Shown in pieces: positions 5,861-6,922 of a stretch of DNA of 6,922 bases. The notes beneath the pieces are model-generated. The model made no database searches. It had not been told where the DNA came from and saw nothing but the letters and a program-made list of their open reading frames with translations. Made by a program: the position numbers and the translations under genes. The DNA is from Rhodoferax sp. UBA4127 (lineage in GTDB: Bacteria > Pseudomonadota > Gammaproteobacteria > Burkholderiales > Burkholderiaceae_C). The number at the start of each line of letters is the position of its first letter. Position 1 is the stretch's first letter. The stretch lies in NCBI GenBank assembly GCA_002381045.1, contig DFWT01000160.1, positions 1,930-8,851 of the forward strand. The letters are read 5' to 3'.

Positions 5861-6058
5861 TCAGGTGTTGACCAGCCGCCACATCAAGTAAGCGCCCAAG
5901 ACCGCGTTGCCAAGTGCGAACAACGCGATGATCAGGCCGAAAAATACACCCATCTCATGCGTATGGGTGAGCCATCCCAAAGCTGCGGAGAGCAGATTCA
6001 ACGCCACCATGATCCAAAACAGTGGATTGCGCGGCTGGTACAGGCGCTTGACATTCAT
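5861..6058 (-). CDS. Small two-helix membrane protein, hypothetical
   Basis: A 65-residue protein with no assigned function. It has a basic N-terminus (MNVKRLYQPRNPLF), one hydrophobic segment (WIMVALNLLSAALGWLTHT), a short turn with His and Glu (THEMG), and a second hydrophobic segment (VFFGLIIALFALGNAVLGAYLMW) ending in RLVNT. It therefore looks like a helical hairpin in the inner membrane. ATG 6058 was chosen over the in-frame TTG at 6079, which would add seven residues (MAKQLLR); neither has a clear Shine-Dalgarno. The gene follows the ChaA-like gene by 30 bases and precedes the CaCA gene by about 100 bases on the same strand, so it is probably in the same transcript. A role as an accessory peptide of a transporter is possible but is only suggested by position. 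Confidence 0.7.
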   Translation of the reverse strand: MNVKRLYQPRNPLFWIMVALNLLSAALGWLTHTHEMGVFFGLIIALFALGNAVLGAYLMWRLVNT

Positions 6059-6088
6059 TCTGAGCAGTTGCTTAGCCAAAGGATGGCA

Positions 6089-6922
6089 CTACGGAACAAT
6101 GGTGGTGAAAAGATAGGTCGCCAAAACGACCAAATGAACCACCCCTTGCAACACCGTGGTGCGGCCAGTTCCGAGTGACAAGGTACAAACAAACAAGGAA
6201 AGCAACAATAACACGGTCGACTTGGTATCCAGACCCAAGGTTAAGGTCCAACCCGTGGCGATCGAGACCGCTGCCACTGCTGGAATGGTCAGTCCAATAC
6301 TGGCCAGTGCCGAGCCCAACGCCAGATTGAGACTGGTTTGCAGCCGGTTTGCACGGGCAGCACGGTAAGCGGCCAAACCTTCTGGCATGAGCACCACTGC
6401 TGCAATGATGATGCCCACCAAAGTTTTGGGCGCGCCTGCCTCAAACACCATCCGTTCAATGCCAGGTGCAAGTGCCTTGGCCAAAAGCACCACAACCGCC
6501 AAGCTCAGCAACAACAATGCCGCACTGCCGCTGGCATGCCAATCACTTGGCGGCACGGCGTGCGCATGCGAATCGAGCTTGGCACCAGGTGGCAAAAAAT
6601 AGTCGCGGTGGCGCACCGTTTGTACCAACACAAATCCACCATACAAAACGAGGGAAATGATGGCTACGAAAATCAACTGACTGGTGCTGTACACCGGCCC
6701 GGCCACTGTCGTGGTGTAGTTGGGCAGCACCAGTGTAAGAATCGAGATAGCAGCCAATGTGGTGAGCGATGCACTGACGCCATACAGCCCAAACCTTTGC
6801 TCGTGGTGGCGACTGGCACCCACCAACAAACAAATGCCAATCATGCCGTTGAGAATCAGCATCACGGCAGCAAACACGGTGTCACGCGCCAACGCGGCGG
6901 TGGCTGGCCCGCCATTGAGCAT
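6089..6922 (-). CDS. chaA: Calcium:proton antiporter, ChaA-like, 5' end outside the window
   Basis: The C-terminal 277 codons of a ChaA-type Ca2+(Na+)/H+ antiporter, an inner-membrane protein of the CaCA superfamily. The frame is open at the window edge and the first visible codon happens to be ATG. The sequence there (MLNGGPATAALARDTVFAA, then NGMIGICLLVG) corresponds to the end of the first alpha-repeat of ChaA, so the real start lies further right; full relatives are about 360 residues. The second alpha-repeat is well conserved: VLMPEGLAAYRAARANRLQTSLNLALGSALASIGLTIP (about 177-214 of the visible part), with the functional acidic residue in MPEG. A His-containing loop (DSHAHAVPPSDWH, 117-129) separates the two halves. 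The visible part is intact and ends with a stop at 6089-6091. It is the upstream-most gene of the minus-strand block seen here, with the small membrane protein and a second Ca2+ antiporter downstream. Confidence 0.92.
   Translation of the reverse strand: MLNGGPATAALARDTVFAAVMLILNGMIGICLLVGASRHHEQRFGLYGVSASLTTLAAISILTLVLPNYTTTVAGPVYSTSQLIFVAIISLVLYGGFVLVQTVRHRDYFLPPGAKLDSHAHAVPPSDWHASGSAALLLLSLAVVVLLAKALAPGIERMVFEAGAPKTLVGIIIAAVVLMPEGLAAYRAARANRLQTSLNLALGSALASIGLTIPAVAAVSIATGWTLTLGLDTKSTVLLLLSLFVCTLSLGTGRTTVLQGVVHLVVLATYLFTTIVP

Noticed and set aside
5808..5894. 28-codon plus-strand frame preceded by GGAGGAG (5791-5797)
   Set aside because: The spacing of 10 bases is long, the end overlaps the small membrane gene on the other strand, and nothing supports expression.

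Overview
The window looks like a chromosomal segment of a betaproteobacterium, most likely a member of the Comamonadaceae (Rhodoferax/Polaromonas-like). This placement is inference. It rests on fairly GC-rich coding DNA and on protein types common in that group: a signal-peptide-bearing Tim44-domain protein, a DUF502 membrane protein, a DUF3047 protein and a small two-helix membrane protein beside Ca2+ antiporters. No phage, plasmid, CRISPR, tRNA or rRNA signal was seen.

Layout. Plus strand, 1-2658: the 3' end of gcvP (glycine decarboxylase P-protein, 1-705), a condensation/acyltransferase-like gene with an HHxxxDG motif (711-2099) starting 5 bases after the gcvP stop, then a DUF3047 gene that lacks its 5' part and reads past its normal end (2194-2898). 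Minus strand, 2707-6922: reading leftwards in transcription order, a ChaA-type Ca2+/H+ antiporter (6922-6089, 5' end outside the window), a small two-helix membrane protein (6058-5861), a CaCA-family Ca2+/Na+ antiporter (5759-4680), a secreted or membrane Tim44-like protein (4544-3591), and a DUF502 membrane protein (3309-2707). The two gene blocks converge around 2660-2710.

Non-coding structure is the more unusual part. A degenerate repeat of about 91 bp occurs twice in direct orientation, exactly 1410 bp apart (2060-2150 and 3470-3560). Copy A covers the last codons of the acyltransferase gene and ends just before the point where the DUF3047 gene loses homology to its family. Copy B lies in the Tim44/DUF502 gap, and its hairpin forms a textbook intrinsic terminator for the Tim44 gene. 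The Tim44 gene also has a 9-bp hairpin that buries its Shine-Dalgarno sequence, and the gap upstream of it holds two nested perfect 9-bp inverted repeats.

Functionally, the minus-strand right half is a cation-export neighbourhood with two antiporters of different branches. The plus-strand left end is glycine cleavage metabolism with a stand-alone acyl/condensation enzyme attached. I see no complete, clearly new multi-gene system. The best candidates for a second look are the repeat pair with its gene-truncation context, the SD-sequestering hairpin, and the stand-alone condensation-type enzyme coupled to gcvP.
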